DNA of 64,000 nucleotides from an actinobacterium LLX17 (GTDB lineage Bacteria > Actinomycetota > Actinomycetes > Propionibacteriales > Nocardioidaceae), in the NCBI GenBank assembly GCA_000471045.1, contig KI301992.1, positions 132,900-196,899 of the forward strand. Reading direction: 5' to 3'. Each line of letters opens with the position of its first letter. The stretch's first letter is position 1. The notes under the pieces were generated by a model. The model ran no database searches. It was not told the origin of the DNA and saw only the letters and a list, made by a program, of their open reading frames with translations. This document shows, in pieces, positions 17,471 through 27,683 of this stretch. The translations under genes were made by a program, and so were the position numbers.

Positions 17471-19141
17471 GTGACCATCACCACCGCGACGCAGGACGTC
17501 CCCGCGACGCCCTCGGGTCGACCCAGCAGGGCAGCTGCATCGACGAACGGCAGCAAGGGATCGGCTCGCGCCAAGGCCCTCGGCCACGTCAGCTTCGTCG
17601 GCGCCGGCCCGGGTGACGCGAGCCTGCTCACCGTGCGTGCGGCCGAGCTCCTGGCCCAGGCCGACGTCGTCATCACCGAGCTGCCCGAGCAGACGGCCCT
17701 CGTCACCACCGACGCGCAGATCGTCGACGGCGGGGTCGGTGAGGACGGCGAGCTGCTCACGCACGCCGCCCGCGCCCGTCTGGTCGTCAAGCACGCCAAG
17801 ACCGGTGCGCACGTCGTGCGCCTGATCTCGGGCGACCCGTTCACCTACGCCACCGCACCCGAGGAGGCCGCCGCCTGCGCCAAGGCCGGCATCGGCTTCG
17901 AGATCGTGCCCGGCATCTCGTCGGTCTCGGCCGTTCCCGCCTACGCGGGCGTGCCGCTGACCAACCGTCAGCACCGCGAGTACCGCGTGGTCAGCGTCGG
18001 CGACACGTCGGTCAACTGGTCCGACCTCAGCGGCGACGACACCCTCGTGCTGCTCTCGGCCGTCGGCCGCATCGCCGAGGTCGCCGACGGCCTCATCGCT
18101 GCCGGCCGCTCCGCCGAGACACCCGTGGCGATGACCCGCGTGGGCACCACCACCGAGCAGGTCACGGTGGTCTCGACGCTGGCCGACATCGCCGCCGAGG
18201 CGAAGGCCGCGGGCATGACGTCGCCGGCCATCACCGTGGTCGGTGGGGTCGTCACGATGCGCGAGGCGCTGTCGTGGTTCGAGACCAAGCCGCTGTACGG
18301 CTGGCGCATCCTGGTGCCGCGCACCAAGGAGCAGTCGGCCGGGCTCGCCGCGCGCCTGCGTGGCTACGGTGCGCTGTCGGAGGAGGTCCCGACCATCTCG
18401 GTCGAGCCGCCCCGCAACCCGCAGCAGATGGACAAGGCCGTCCGCGGTCTCGTCGAGGGCCGGTACGAGTGGGTTGCCTTCACGAGCGTCAACGCCGTCA
18501 AGGCCGTGCGCGAGAAGTTCGAGGAGTACGGGCTCGACGCCCGCGCCTTCTCGGGCCTGAAGATCGCCGCGGTCGGTGAGAAGACCGCCGAGGCCATCGC
18601 CACGTGGGGCATCCGCGCCGACCTGGTCCCCTCGGGCGAGCAGTCGGCCCGGGGCCTGCTCGAGGACTGGCCGCCCTACGACGACTCGCTCGACCCGATC
18701 AACCGGGTCTTCCTGCCCCGCGCCGACATCGCGACCGAGACCCTCGTGGCCGGTCTGGTCGACCTGGGCTGGGAGGTCGACGACGTGACGGCCTACCGCA
18801 CCGTGCGGGCCGCGCCGCCGCCGGCGCCGACGCGCGAGGCGATCAAGTCGGGCAAGTTCGACGCCGTGCTGTTCACGTCGAGCTCCACCGTGCGCAACCT
18901 GGTCGGCATCGCCGGCAAGCCGCACACGTCGACGATCATCGCCTGCATCGGTCCGGCCACGGCCAAGACCGCCGAGGAGCACGGCCTGCGGGTCGACGTG
19001 CTGGCCGAGTCGCCGTCGGTCGACGTGCTGGCCGACGCCCTGGCCGAGTTCGGCTCGGCGCGCCGCATCGCGTTCCTGGAGGCCGGCGAGCCGGTCACCA
19101 AGCCGTCGCAGCGCCGTCCCTCCTCGCGCCGCAAGGCGTGA
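17471..19141 (+). CDS. hemD: Fused uroporphyrinogen-III C-methyltransferase/uroporphyrinogen-III synthase
   Basis: The 556-residue protein joins two activities. Residues 38-270 are an SUMT-type methylase: SFVGAGPGDASLLTVRAAEL, the GDPF core in RLISGDPFTYATAPEE, and VPGISSVSAVPAYAGVPLT, although the usual RLKGGDPF reads RLISGDPF here. Residues 280-545 are HemD: ILVPRTKEQSAGLAARLRG, FTSVNAVKAVREK, AAVGEKTAEAI and LFTSSSTVRNLVG. The fusion lets uroporphyrinogen-III go to siroheme/cobalamin or heme and is common in actinobacteria. The GTG start has AAGGAAG upstream and follows hemC by 57 nt. Confidence 0.9.
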   Translation: MTITTATQDVPATPSGRPSRAAASTNGSKGSARAKALGHVSFVGAGPGDASLLTVRAAELLAQADVVITELPEQTALVTTDAQIVDGGVGEDGELLTHAARARLVVKHAKTGAHVVRLISGDPFTYATAPEEAAACAKAGIGFEIVPGISSVSAVPAYAGVPLTNRQHREYRVVSVGDTSVNWSDLSGDDTLVLLSAVGRIAEVADGLIAAGRSAETPVAMTRVGTTTEQVTVVSTLADIAAEAKAAGMTSPAITVVGGVVTMREALSWFETKPLYGWRILVPRTKEQSAGLAARLRGYGALSEEVPTISVEPPRNPQQMDKAVRGLVEGRYEWVAFTSVNAVKAVREKFEEYGLDARAFSGLKIAAVGEKTAEAIATWGIRADLVPSGEQSARGLLEDWPPYDDSLDPINRVFLPRADIATETLVAGLVDLGWEVDDVTAYRTVRAAPPPAPTREAIKSGKFDAVLFTSSSTVRNLVGIAGKPHTSTIIACIGPATAKTAEEHGLRVDVLAESPSVDVLADALAEFGSARRIAFLEAGEPVTKPSQRRPSSRRKA

Positions 19142-19314
19142 CTCGCGGCGTCGCCGCGAAGCGGCCCGTTCGCGGGTCGCGGGTCGAGTAGGCGCGAGCT
19201 CGGTCGGGTGTCCTGCGAGGAACGAGCAGGGCGCCCGGCCGGCGACGTGCCGTCCGAGGCCACCCGAGCGGGCGAGCTCGGCCGCGTCGGACCAAGCCGA
19301 CTAGCCTCGGACGC
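19142..19314. other. Gap between hemD and hemB with GC-rich inverted repeats
   Basis: This 173-bp gap holds short imperfect palindromes (for example GGCGTCGCCGCGAAGCGGCC near 19147, and GCGAGCTCGG at 19194 echoed by GCGAGCTCGG at 19272) and the hemB -10 element at its end. No open frame of interest is seen. Confidence 0.4.
19302..19307 (+). promoter_or_regulatory. -10 element TAGCCT of hemB
   Basis: TAGCCT ends 7 nt before the ATG at 19315, so hemB can be transcribed separately from hemACD as a leaderless message. Confidence 0.5.
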
Positions 19315-20286
19315 ATGACGTTCCCGAACCACCGACCCCGTCGACTCCGCGCGACCCCGGCCACGCGCCGCATCGTGCGTGAGACGCAGGTCCGTCCCGA
19401 GCAGCTGATCCTGCCGATGTTCGTGGCCGAGGGACTCCGGGAGCCGCGCCCCATCAGCAGCATGCCGGGCGTCGTCCAGCACACCCGCGACTCCGCCAAG
19501 GCGGCCGTCGCCGAGGCCGCCGCGCTCGGCCTGGGGGGCGTCATGCTCTTCGGCGTGCCCGAGCACAAGGACGCCGAGGGGTCGGGTGCCCTCGATCCGC
19601 AGGGCATCCTCAACCTGGCGATCGCCGACGCGCGAGCCGAGGTGGGCGACGACCTGCTCGTGATGAGCGACCTGTGCCTCGACGAGTTCACCGACCACGG
19701 TCACTGTGGCGTGCTCGACGCCGCCGGTCGCGTCGACAACGACGCGACCCTCGAGATCTACGCCCGCATGGGGGTGGCCCAGGCCGAGGCCGGCGCCCAC
19801 TGGGTCGGGCCCAGCGGCATGATGGACGGACAAGTTGCGGCTGTCCGCTCGGCTCTCGACGGGGCTGGGTGGTCCATGGTCGCGATCTTGGCGTACTCCG
19901 CGAAATATGCTTCAGCCTTCTATGGCCCGTTCCGCGAGGCGGTCGACTCGACGCTGCAGGGTGACCGGCGCACGTACCAGCAGGACCCCGCCAACGCCCG
20001 CGAGGCGCTGCGGGAGGTGGCGCTGGACGTGGCCGAGGGCGCCGACGTCGTCATGGTCAAGCCGGCCCTCGGCTACCTCGACCTGATCGCCCGCATCCGC
20101 GACGCCGTCGACCTTCCCGTCGCGGCCTACAACGTGTCGGGCGAGTACGCGATGGTCGAGGCTGCGGCGGCCCAAGGCTGGATCGACCGCGACCGGGCGA
20201 TCGACGAGACGATCACGTCGATCCGCCGGGCCGGAGCCGACATCGTGCTGACGTACTGGGCTGCCGAGCTCGCCCGCCGCGCCTGA
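19315..20286 (+). CDS. hemB: Delta-aminolevulinic acid dehydratase
   Basis: HemB condenses two 5-aminolevulinates to porphobilinogen. The 323-residue protein has both Schiff-base lysines, in [16 protein letters not shown] and [11 protein letters not shown]. The metal loop reads [14 protein letters not shown], a mixed Cys/Asp version of the zinc site (fully Cys enzymes have Cys-x-Cys here). Codons 173-206 (19831-19932) are atypical for the gene, with CAA, GTT, GCT, TTG, AAA, TAT and TCA clustered around the first active-site Lys. It is separated from hemACD by its own promoter. Confidence 0.95.
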   Translation: MTFPNHRPRRLRATPATRRIVRETQVRPEQLILPMFVAEGLREPRPISSMPGVVQHTRDSAKAAVAEAAALGLGGVMLFGVPEHKDAEGSGALDPQGILNLAIADARAEVGDDLLVMSDLCLDEFTDHGHCGVLDAAGRVDNDATLEIYARMGVAQAEAGAHWVGPSGMMDGQVAAVRSALDGAGWSMVAILAYSAKYASAFYGPFREAVDSTLQGDRRTYQQDPANAREALREVALDVAEGADVVMVKPALGYLDLIARIRDAVDLPVAAYNVSGEYAMVEAAAAQGWIDRDRAIDETITSIRRAGADIVLTYWAAELARRA

Positions 20287-20295
20287 CGGAGTCCG

Positions 20296-21504
20296 TCAGG
20301 ACAGCAGCCGGGTGATGCAGGAGCCGAGCTTCGCCACGTCCAGCACGCTGATGCCGGATGCCAGGCACTGGACCTGCGCCTCGGCCCACGAGAGCGTGTT
20401 GGTGATGGGGTTCGTCGGCGTGGTGGTGCCCGGGGCAGGCTGGCCGGTGAGGCCGCCGACGAGACCGGTCAGCCCCTGCGGGGGCGCCGGGGTGCCCGGC
20501 ACCGGGACCGGCGTGCCGCCGCCCGTGCCACCACCGGTGCTGCCGCCCGGCGTGGTGCCGCCGGTGGAACCGCCGCCAGCAGCAGGGGTGCCGGCGCCGT
20601 TGCCGCCCGCGGCCGCGTCGTTGTTGAACTGCTGCTCGGCCTGCACCGCCGCCTGACGGTCGGAGGCCGAGATCGACTGATCGGAGCTGCGACGGACGAG
20701 CGGCGCCGAGCTGCTGAGCCCGTTGGGGGTCTGCGTGAAGTCGCCCTTCGCGTACGCCTGCGAGATGGCGATGACCGTGTCGGCGTAGGCGCCGGAACGG
20801 TTGTAGCGCAGGACGGCGGCGCGGAGGTCGGTCGGATCGGAGAGGTTGCCCTCGCCGGCGCACAGGTAGATGCCGGCCGCGGTGGCGGCGTCGTTGATGT
20901 TCTGGGGGTTCTTGCTGCCGTCGTTGTCGGAGTCGACGGCGACGGACGACCACGTGCCCGGGATGAACTGCATCGGGCCGACCGCGCGGTCGAAGACGGG
21001 GTCGTCGTCGAGGGCGCCACCGTCGGTGTCGGTGATCTTGGCGGTGCCGTTCTTGCCGTCGAGCAGCGGGCCGTAGATGGGCGGAGTGGCGGTGCCGGAG
21101 GCATCGAGCTCACTGCCGTTGATGCGGCCGTGGTTGGACTCGACGCGGCCGACGGCGGCCAGCAGGTGCCAGGGCAGCTGGCAGGCGGCGTCGGCCTGCG
21201 CGAGCAGCGTCTCGCCGCGGCGGTAGGCCGACAGCGCGGAGACGGGGATGCCGTTGGTGGCCAAGGTGGCGAGGGTGCCGTCGGTGCCGGCGCGCGGGTC
21301 GATGCCGGCCGGCGCGTCCTGCACGCTGGCGGGCTGGTCGAAGGCGGTGCCGGGCACCGAGGGGATCGAGCTGGCGTCGTCGGTGCCGTCGATGGCCGAG
21401 GCGAGTCCGCCGGTACCCAGAGCAGCACCCCAGGCTCCCACCAGGACCGCCATCGGGACCAGTGCGCTGGCCTTCTGCCAGCGCGACAGCTTGCGAGTTC
21501 GCAT
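20296..21504 (-). CDS. Secreted lytic murein transglycosylase (SLT/MltB type)
   Basis: The 402-residue protein starts with a signal sequence (basic MRTRKLSRWQK, then a hydrophobic stretch to ASAID). The catalytic domain (about 95-270) has HLLAAVGRVESNHGRI with the catalytic Glu, GPLLDGKNG, FDRAVGPMQFIPGTWS, DSDNDGSKNPQNINDAA and AAVLRYNRSGAYADTVIA, as in soluble MltB-like transglycosylases that cleave peptidoglycan glycan strands. Residues 305-370 are a Gly/Thr/Pro linker with Gly-Gly-Thr repeats. The last 35 residues contain two Cys. It is divergent from hemL. Confidence 0.85.
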   Translation of the reverse strand: MRTRKLSRWQKASALVPMAVLVGAWGAALGTGGLASAIDGTDDASSIPSVPGTAFDQPASVQDAPAGIDPRAGTDGTLATLATNGIPVSALSAYRRGETLLAQADAACQLPWHLLAAVGRVESNHGRINGSELDASGTATPPIYGPLLDGKNGTAKITDTDGGALDDDPVFDRAVGPMQFIPGTWSSVAVDSDNDGSKNPQNINDAATAAGIYLCAGEGNLSDPTDLRAAVLRYNRSGAYADTVIAISQAYAKGDFTQTPNGLSSSAPLVRRSSDQSISASDRQAAVQAEQQFNNDAAAGGNGAGTPAAGGGSTGGTTPGGSTGGGTGGGTPVPVPGTPAPPQGLTGLVGGLTGQPAPGTTTPTNPITNTLSWAEAQVQCLASGISVLDVAKLGSCITRLLS

Positions 21505-21661
21505 CGAGTGCCCTCCCCATGCTCGCGAGCCCGGCTCTCGGGCGCACGATGTCGTGCCATGTTACCGCCGACACACTGGCCGGCCAATCGGACGAGTACA
21601 CGTGACCAACGAGCCAAGGTGACCCAGGTTACGTCTCAGTAGCGCCTGCGACAATGGGCAG
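21505..21661. promoter_or_regulatory. Divergent promoter region, transglycosylase/hemL
   Basis: For hemL, GACAAT at 21650-21655 ends 6 nt before the ATG at 21662. Upstream lies GTGACCCAGGTTAC (21619-21632), an imperfect inverted repeat with a further GTGACC at 21602 and GTTACC near 21558 (read GTTACCGCCG). Such GTnACC repeats resemble sites of cell-wall response regulators such as MtrA, which would fit the transglycosylase gene; this is speculative. Confidence 0.35.
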
Positions 21662-22972
21662 ATGCCCTCCACCGACGCCTCGCAACAGCTGTTCGACCGC
21701 GCCCGTGCCGTCTCCCCGGGCGGCGTCAACTCCCCGGTCCGCGCCTTCCGCGCCGTCGGCGGGGTCCCGCGCTTCATGGCGTCGGCGTCCGGACCTTGGC
21801 TGACGGACGTCGACGGCCAGCGGTACGCCGACCTCGTGGGGTCGTGGGGGCCGATGCTGCTGGGCCACGCCCACCCGGAGGTGCTGGCCGCCGTCAACGA
21901 GGCCGTCGCGCGCGGCACGTCGTTCGGCACGCCCAGCGAGCCGGAGGTGCTGCTGGCCGAGGAGATCGTCGCCCGGGTGCCGGTGCAGAGCGTGCGGATG
22001 GTCTCGTCGGGCACCGAGGCCACGATGTCGGCCATCCGCCTGGCGCGGGGCGCCACGGGTCGCGACACGATCGTCAAGTTCGCCGGGTGCTACCACGGGC
22101 ACGTCGACCCGCTGCTGGCCGAGGCCGGCTCGGGCGTCGTCACGCTGGGGCTGCCCGGGACGCCGGGCGTGCCGGCGCACGTCGCCGCCGACACCGTGGT
22201 GCTGCCCTACAACGACCGCGAGGCCGTGACCGCGGCGTTCGCCGAGCTGGGTGACCGCATCGCGTGCGTCATCACCGAGGCGGCGCCCGGCAACATGGGC
22301 GTCGTCCCGCCCGAGCCGGGCTTCAACGCCTTCCTGTCCGCCACCTGCCGCCAGCACGGGGCGCTGTTCATCAGCGACGAGGTCATGACCGGGTTCCGCG
22401 CCAGCCGCTCCGGACAGTGGGGGCTCGACGGGGCGGTCGAGGGCTGGGTGCCCGACCTCATGACGTTCGGCAAGGTCATGGGCGGCGGCTTCCCGGCCGC
22501 CGCGTTCGGTGGCCGCGCCGATCTGATGGACCTGCTCGCACCGAGCGGCCCGGTCTACCAGGCCGGCACGCTGGCCGGGAACCCCGTGGCCACGACGGCT
22601 GGCCTCACGACGCTGCGCCTGGCCACCCCGGCCGTCTACGAGCGTCTGCTCGAGGTCGCGGCCACGATCAAGGCCGCGGTCACCGAGTCGCTCGACGCCG
22701 CCGGGGTCGCCCACGTCGTGCAGTCCACCGGATCGATGTTCAGCGTGTTCTGGGGGCCCGACCCGGTGCGCGACTTCGCTGGTGCGCAGGCGCAGGAGAC
22801 GTGGCGCTACGGCCCGTTCTTCCACGCGATGCTCGACGCCGGCGTGTACCTGCCGCCGAGCGCCTTCGAGGCCTGGTTCGTCTCGGCGGCGCACGATGAG
22901 GAGGCGCTCTCTAGAATCGTGGCGGCACTGCCCGCCGCTGCGCGGGCTGCCGCCGCTGCCCAGCCCGCCTGA
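21662..22972 (+). CDS. hemL: Glutamate-1-semialdehyde 2,1-aminomutase
   Basis: HemL converts glutamate-1-semialdehyde, the hemA product, to 5-aminolevulinate using PLP. The 436-residue protein shows [20 protein letters not shown], the PLP-binding [49 protein letters not shown] and the Schiff-base Lys in [18 protein letters not shown]. Length is standard. It leads the operon for cytochrome c maturation, as in mycobacteria (hemL-phosphatase-tlpA-ccdA-resB-ccsB). Confidence 0.95.
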   Translation: MPSTDASQQLFDRARAVSPGGVNSPVRAFRAVGGVPRFMASASGPWLTDVDGQRYADLVGSWGPMLLGHAHPEVLAAVNEAVARGTSFGTPSEPEVLLAEEIVARVPVQSVRMVSSGTEATMSAIRLARGATGRDTIVKFAGCYHGHVDPLLAEAGSGVVTLGLPGTPGVPAHVAADTVVLPYNDREAVTAAFAELGDRIACVITEAAPGNMGVVPPEPGFNAFLSATCRQHGALFISDEVMTGFRASRSGQWGLDGAVEGWVPDLMTFGKVMGGGFPAAAFGGRADLMDLLAPSGPVYQAGTLAGNPVATTAGLTTLRLATPAVYERLLEVAATIKAAVTESLDAAGVAHVVQSTGSMFSVFWGPDPVRDFAGAQAQETWRYGPFFHAMLDAGVYLPPSAFEAWFVSAAHDEEALSRIVAALPAAARAAAAAQPA

Positions 22973-23016
22973 CGCCCAGCCCGAATGACACCGGCCCCTA
23001 CTCGATCGAGGACACC

Positions 23017-23667
23017 ATGAGCACTCGCACCATCGTGCACCTGATGCGACACGGAGAGGTCGAGAACCCCGACGGCGTGCTGTACGGCCGTCTGCCGGAG
23101 TTCTACCTCAGCGACCTGGGTCACCAGATGGCCGAGCGCGCCGCCGACTTCCTCGGCAAGAACGAGATCAAGCACATCGTGGCGTCGCCGTTGGAGCGAG
23201 CCCAGCAGACCGCGCAGCCCCTGGCGACGCTGCTTGAGGCCCCCATCACGACCGATCCGCGGGTCATCGAGGCCGACAACCTCTTCGAGGGCCGCACGGT
23301 CGGCGCAGGACCCAAGGCCTTCCTGCACCCGAAGAACTGGTGGAAGCTGCGCAACTGGCGCCGGCCGTCGTGGGGCGAGCCGTACGTCGAGATCGCCGAG
23401 CGGATGCAGGCCGCCGTGGCCGACGCGCGCGAGGCGGCCCGCGGCCACGAGGCGGTCATCGTCTCCCACCAGCTGCCGGTCTGGATCGCCCGCCAGGCGT
23501 ACGAGGACAAGTCGTTCATCCACGACCCCCGCAAGCGCCAGTGCACGCTGGCCAGCATCACGAGCCTGACGTTCGACGGCGACGACTACGTGGGCTTCAC
23601 CTACGCCGAGCCCGCGGGCGACCTGCTGCCCGACGCCCTCAAGGGAAAGTTCGTCGGCGGAGCATGA
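23017..23667 (+). CDS. Histidine phosphatase family protein
   Basis: The 216-residue protein carries the phosphohistidine motif HLMRHGEVENPDGVLYGRLP at the N-terminus and the second His region GHEAVIVSHQLPVWIARQA near residue 150. It resembles phosphoglycerate-mutase-like phosphatases of unknown substrate conserved between hemL and the TlpA gene. It ends in an ATGA overlap with the TlpA-like gene. Confidence 0.85.
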   Translation: MSTRTIVHLMRHGEVENPDGVLYGRLPEFYLSDLGHQMAERAADFLGKNEIKHIVASPLERAQQTAQPLATLLEAPITTDPRVIEADNLFEGRTVGAGPKAFLHPKNWWKLRNWRRPSWGEPYVEIAERMQAAVADAREAARGHEAVIVSHQLPVWIARQAYEDKSFIHDPRKRQCTLASITSLTFDGDDYVGFTYAEPAGDLLPDALKGKFVGGA

Positions 23668-24248
23668 CCCTGCGCTCGTCCGCCACCTGTGTGGTGGCCC
23701 TCGTCGCGAGCCTCGCCGTGGTGGCGGGGTGCAGCGGCGTCGGCAACGCGGGCTCGACGGGCGGGTACGTCAGCGGTGACGGCACGGTCACCATCGTCGA
23801 TCCCGGTGATCGCGAGCCGGCGCCCACGCTGACGGGCACCGACCTCGACGGCGAGCCGCTCTCGACCGATGACTACGCCGGCCAGGTGCTCGTCATCAAC
23901 GTGTGGGGATCGTGGTGCCCGCCGTGCCGCGCCGAGGCGCCGGTGCTGAAGGAGCTCTCGGAGTCGTACGCGGACTCGAACCCCGACGAGGTGCAGTTCC
24001 TGGGCGTCCTCAACCGCACGAAGCCGGCCGCCGCCAAGGCGTTCAACGACAAGGTCGGCATCACGTACCCGAGCTTCACCGACGAGGGCGGCAGCCTCGA
24101 GCTGCGCTTCGTCGACACCTTGCCGTCGCAGGCCATCCCCACCACGTGGGTCATCGACCAGCAGGGCCGCGTCGCCGCCCGCCTGCTCGACGAGGTCAGC
24201 GCCGCGACGCTGGGGGGCATCGTCGACGACGTGCTCGCGGAGGGCTGA
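23664..24248 (+). CDS. TlpA/ResA-like thiol-disulfide lipoprotein
   Basis: The 194-residue protein has a lipoprotein signal ([20 protein letters not shown] then Cys) and a thioredoxin fold with active site [19 protein letters not shown] and cis-Pro TTWVIDQQG. ResA-type proteins reduce apocytochrome c cysteines outside the membrane using electrons from CcdA, encoded next. The start overlaps the upstream stop (ATGA) and its last codon overlaps the ccdA ATG. Confidence 0.9.
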   Translation: MTLRSSATCVVALVASLAVVAGCSGVGNAGSTGGYVSGDGTVTIVDPGDREPAPTLTGTDLDGEPLSTDDYAGQVLVINVWGSWCPPCRAEAPVLKELSESYADSNPDEVQFLGVLNRTKPAAAKAFNDKVGITYPSFTDEGGSLELRFVDTLPSQAIPTTWVIDQQGRVAARLLDEVSAATLGGIVDDVLAEG

Positions 24249-24994
24249 TGGACGACTGGCTCCAGGGCACGATGCTGTCCGGCTCGTTGCTGCTGGCCGT
24301 GCCCGTGGCGATCCTGGCCGGGCTGGTCTCGTTCTTCTCCCCGTGCGTGCTGCCGCTCGTGCCGGGCTACCTGTCGTACGTGTCGGGCGTCGGCGTGCAG
24401 GACCTAGACCGCGGCAACCGGCCGCGCATCGTGCTGGGCGCCACGCTGTTCGTGCTCGGCTTCTCCAGCGTCTTCGTCGCCGGCGGTGCGCTGTTCGGCG
24501 CGGTGGGTCTGCGGCTGGCGCAGCACCAGCGGACGTTCTCGATCGTCGCCGGCATCCTCGTCATCCTGCTGGCCCTGGTGTTCCTGGGGCTCGTGCCGAG
24601 GCTGCAGCGCGAGTGGCGCGTGCACGCCGTGCCCACGGTGGGCATCGCGATCGCACCGGTCCTCGGTGTCTTCTTCGGTCTCGGCTGGCTCCCGTGCATC
24701 GGCCCGACACTCGGCGCCGTGCTGGCGCTCGCCGGCAACGAGGCCACGGCTGCGCGGGGAGCAGCGTTGACGGCCGTCTACTGCGTGGGCCTCGGTGTGC
24801 CGTTCATCCTGGCGGCGCTCGGCTTCGCGCGGTTCGCCCGCACGGCCGGTTGGGTGCGCAAGCACCAGCGGGCCATCTCGACGGCCGGCGGCGTGCTGCT
24901 GCTGGTGGTGGGCATCCTGCTCGTCACCGGGTGGTGGGACGTGCTGATCGCCGACCTGCAGACCTGGGCCGGCGGATTCGGGACGCCCCTATGA
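24248..24994 (+). CDS. ccdA: CcdA-type cytochrome c biogenesis membrane protein
   Basis: CcdA moves reducing equivalents from cytoplasmic thioredoxin across the membrane. The 248-residue protein has six hydrophobic segments and the two redox-active cysteines in [19 protein letters not shown] and [20 protein letters not shown]. Chosen start ATG 24248 overlaps the TlpA stop by one base. Confidence 0.92.
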   Translation: MDDWLQGTMLSGSLLLAVPVAILAGLVSFFSPCVLPLVPGYLSYVSGVGVQDLDRGNRPRIVLGATLFVLGFSSVFVAGGALFGAVGLRLAQHQRTFSIVAGILVILLALVFLGLVPRLQREWRVHAVPTVGIAIAPVLGVFFGLGWLPCIGPTLGAVLALAGNEATAARGAALTAVYCVGLGVPFILAALGFARFARTAGWVRKHQRAISTAGGVLLLVVGILLVTGWWDVLIADLQTWAGGFGTPL

Positions 24995-26568
24995 GTCAGA
25001 AGGTGAGCGACAGCAAGCGCGACGTCGTGCCCGCGCTCAACCGCCGCGAGTTCGCCCGGTGGATCTGGCGCCAGCTCACCTCGATGCGCACGGCCCTGGT
25101 GCTCCTGCTGCTGCTGGCCGTTGCCGCGCTCCCGGGCTCGCTCGTGCCGCAGACCGGTGTCGACGCCCGCGCCGTCGAGGCGTTCAAGAGCCGGCACCCC
25201 GACCTCTCGCCGGTGCTCGAGGTGCTGGGCGTCTTCAACGTGTTCGGCTCGCCGTGGTTCAGCGCCATCTACCTGTTGCTGATGGTCTCGCTGATCGGCT
25301 GCATCGTGCCGCGCTCGATGGTCTACCTGCGCGCCGTGCGGGCCCGGCCGCCGAAGGCCCCGCGCCGCTTCGAGCGCATGCCCGCGTCGGGGCGGTTCGA
25401 GACCGACGCCTCGGTCGAGGACGTGCTGGCCGCCGGTCGCCGGGCGATCGGTCGCGGCCGCATCGACGTCGTGACCGAGCCCGACGGGCAGTCGGGCGAG
25501 GTGCGCGCCGAGCGCGGCCACCTGCGCGAGCTGGGCAACCTCGTCTTCCACATCAGCGTCGTCGTGGTGCTGGTCGGCGTCGCCGCCGGGGCACTGCTGG
25601 GATACCGCGGCGCCGTCATCGTCACCGAGGGTGACCGCTTCTCCAACGTCCTCACGCAGTACGACGACTTCAGCTCCGGCGCCTCGTTCGACGCCAACGA
25701 CCTGCCGCCGTTCAGCCTCGAGCTCGACGACCTGACGGCCGAGTTCCAGCTGGAGGGCCCGCAACGCGGCGCCCCCCGGTTGTTCGAGGCCGAGGGCACG
25801 TACCGCGAGGGTCTCGACGGTCCGGAGCAGGACTACGCGATCCGCGTCAACCACCCGTTGTCGGTCGGCTCGACCGACGTCTTTCTCGTGGGCCAGGGGT
25901 ACTCGCCGGTCATCACGGTGACCGACCCCGAGGGCAACGTGGTCTTCGACGAGGCGGTGCCGTTCCTGCCCTCCGACGGCACCTACACCTCCAGCGGCGT
26001 GGTCAAGATCCCGGACGCTCCCGAGCAACTGGGCCTGACCGGCTTCTTCCTGCCCACGGCGGTCAGCCCGGGCGAGGGCCAGGCGTCGATCTCGGCCTTC
26101 CCCGGTGCCGCGAACCCCTACCTGGCGATGCAGGCCTTCACCGGCGACCTCGGCCTCGACGACGGCACCGCGCAGTCGGTCTTCGTGCTCGACACCAGCG
26201 ACATGACCCAGGTCATGAACGACGCGGGCGACCCGTTCCGCATCGAGCTGCAGCCGGGCCAGGAGACGACGCTGCCCGACGGCACCGTGGTCGCGTTCAG
26301 CGAGCTGCGCCAGTTCGCCCGCTTCCAGGTCAGCTCCAGCCCGCTGGCGGTGCTGCCGCTGGGCGGCGTGATCGCCGGCCTCGTCGGCATCAGCCTGTCG
26401 TTGTTCATCCGCCCCCGGCGGACCTGGGTCCGGGCCCGTCGCGAGGACTCACGTACCGTGGTGGAGGTCGCCGCGCTCGACCGCGTGCCCCGTGACGAGC
26501 TGCCGGACGACCTCGACGAACTCCTCGAGCGGCTTCGTGACGCTCTCGACGATCGGCAGACGCCATGA
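24991..26568 (+). CDS. resB: ResB (Ccs1) cytochrome c synthetase subunit
   Basis: The 525-residue protein has membrane segments near residues 30-50, 85-110, 185-208 and 445-470 around a large external domain. Family features include [20 protein letters not shown] followed by VPQTGVD, and [20 protein letters not shown]. ResB with CcsB forms the System II heme lyase. The ATG overlaps the ccdA stop (ATGA). The C-terminal 55 residues are acidic and cytoplasmic. Confidence 0.9.
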   Translation: MSQKVSDSKRDVVPALNRREFARWIWRQLTSMRTALVLLLLLAVAALPGSLVPQTGVDARAVEAFKSRHPDLSPVLEVLGVFNVFGSPWFSAIYLLLMVSLIGCIVPRSMVYLRAVRARPPKAPRRFERMPASGRFETDASVEDVLAAGRRAIGRGRIDVVTEPDGQSGEVRAERGHLRELGNLVFHISVVVVLVGVAAGALLGYRGAVIVTEGDRFSNVLTQYDDFSSGASFDANDLPPFSLELDDLTAEFQLEGPQRGAPRLFEAEGTYREGLDGPEQDYAIRVNHPLSVGSTDVFLVGQGYSPVITVTDPEGNVVFDEAVPFLPSDGTYTSSGVVKIPDAPEQLGLTGFFLPTAVSPGEGQASISAFPGAANPYLAMQAFTGDLGLDDGTAQSVFVLDTSDMTQVMNDAGDPFRIELQPGQETTLPDGTVVAFSELRQFARFQVSSSPLAVLPLGGVIAGLVGISLSLFIRPRRTWVRARREDSRTVVEVAALDRVPRDELPDDLDELLERLRDALDDRQTP

Positions 26569-27515
26569 CCTTGGCCGACTACGCGAACTTCTCCAACTAC
26601 GCGGTCGCCTCCGCGACGGTGGTGCTGGCGCTGGCGTTCCTCGCCCACGTGGCCGAGCTGGTCTTCGTGCGCCGCGAGGCGGTGCAACCGGTGGGGCAAC
26701 CGGTGGGGCAGCCCGTGCCGGTCGGTGCCGGCGAGGGCTCCGCGCTCGGACAGGACGAGGAGTCCGAGCCGCGCAGCGCCGTGCTCACCCGCATTGCCAC
26801 GGCGCTCGTGGTCGTGTCGTCGTTGGTGCTCGTGGCCGGCGTGGTCACCCGCGCGCTCGCCGCCGAGCGGGTGCCGTGGGGCAACATGTACGAGTTCGGC
26901 GTCACGGGCACCGCGATCGCGCTGGTGGTCTACCTCGCGCTCGCCGCCCGCATCGAGGTCACCTGGCTCGGGTCGATCGTCACCGGCTTCGGGCTCGTGG
27001 TGCTCGGGCTCGCGTCGACGACGTACGTGCCGGCCGGCCCGCTGGTCCCCGCCCTGCACTCGTACTGGCTCGTCATCCACGTGGCCGCCGTGATGATCGC
27101 CGGCGCGCTGTTCCTCATCGGCACGGCGTCGTCGATCCTCTACATCGTCAAGGAGCGCGCCGAGAAGCGCGGATCCGCCGGGGCCATCCTCGACCGGTTC
27201 CCGACGATCGCCGCCATGGACCGGCTCGCCTACCGCGTCATCGCCGTCGGCTTCGTCATGTGGACCTTCGGCGCGCTCATCTCCGGGCCCATCTGGGCGC
27301 AGTACGCCTGGGGCCGGTACTGGGGCTGGGACCCCAAGGAGGTCTGGGCGTTCATCACCTGGGTCGTCTACGCGGGCTACCTGCACGCGCGGGCTACCGC
27401 CGGTTGGCGCGGACGGCGCGCCGCGATCATCGCCCTCATCGGCTTCGCGACGTTCCTGTTCAGCTACTACGGCGTCAACATCTTCGTCCCGGGCCTGCAC
27501 TCCTACGCCAAGTAA
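26565..27515 (+). CDS. ccsB: CcsB/CcsA c-type cytochrome biogenesis heme handling protein
   Basis: The 316-residue protein has about eight membrane helices and the external tryptophan-rich heme-binding segment YWGWDPKEVWAFITWVVYAG typical of CcsA/CcsB (heme-handling family). Residues 40-55 form a short repeat VQPVGQPVGQPVPVG encoded by near-identical 12-bp units. It completes the hemL-tlpA-ccdA-resB-ccsB operon and overlaps resB by 4 nt. Confidence 0.92.
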   Translation: MTLADYANFSNYAVASATVVLALAFLAHVAELVFVRREAVQPVGQPVGQPVPVGAGEGSALGQDEESEPRSAVLTRIATALVVVSSLVLVAGVVTRALAAERVPWGNMYEFGVTGTAIALVVYLALAARIEVTWLGSIVTGFGLVVLGLASTTYVPAGPLVPALHSYWLVIHVAAVMIAGALFLIGTASSILYIVKERAEKRGSAGAILDRFPTIAAMDRLAYRVIAVGFVMWTFGALISGPIWAQYAWGRYWGWDPKEVWAFITWVVYAGYLHARATAGWRGRRAAIIALIGFATFLFSYYGVNIFVPGLHSYAK

Positions 27516-27683
27516 CCGAAGGGGCGCACGACTCGCTCCGCTCGTCGTATCCGCGGCTCGTTCCTCACCGCGGCCAGGCTGCGCCTGGGCGCCTGCCTCG
27601 CTGCGCTCGGCCCATGGTTGCGTCTCCCACAACTATCCGAAGGTTGGACGCTCAGCCCCACAGGCCCTCGATAGCGTGGGGGC
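27516..27683. repeat. Palindrome-rich spacer after ccsB plus ABC promoter
   Basis: The spacer contains chained palindromes such as ACTCGCTCCGCTCGTCG (27532) and GCCTCGCTGCGCTCGGCC (27595-27612). The 28 bp at 27595-27622 match 56351-56378 in the nuoD/nuoE junction at 23 positions, so this belongs to a dispersed repeat family. TAGCGT at 27672-27677 ends 6 nt before the ABC ATPase ATG. Confidence 0.6.

Noticed and set aside
21602-21632. MtrA-type binding site upstream of the transglycosylase gene
   Set aside because: The GTnACC repeats are irregularly spaced and I could not match a firm consensus, so it is mentioned only as a possibility in the intergenic entry.
26681-26725. Tandem repeat in ccsB (Pro-Val-Gly-Gln units) as a variable-number locus
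   Set aside because: Only two to three 12-bp units are present, too few to argue for phase or length variation.
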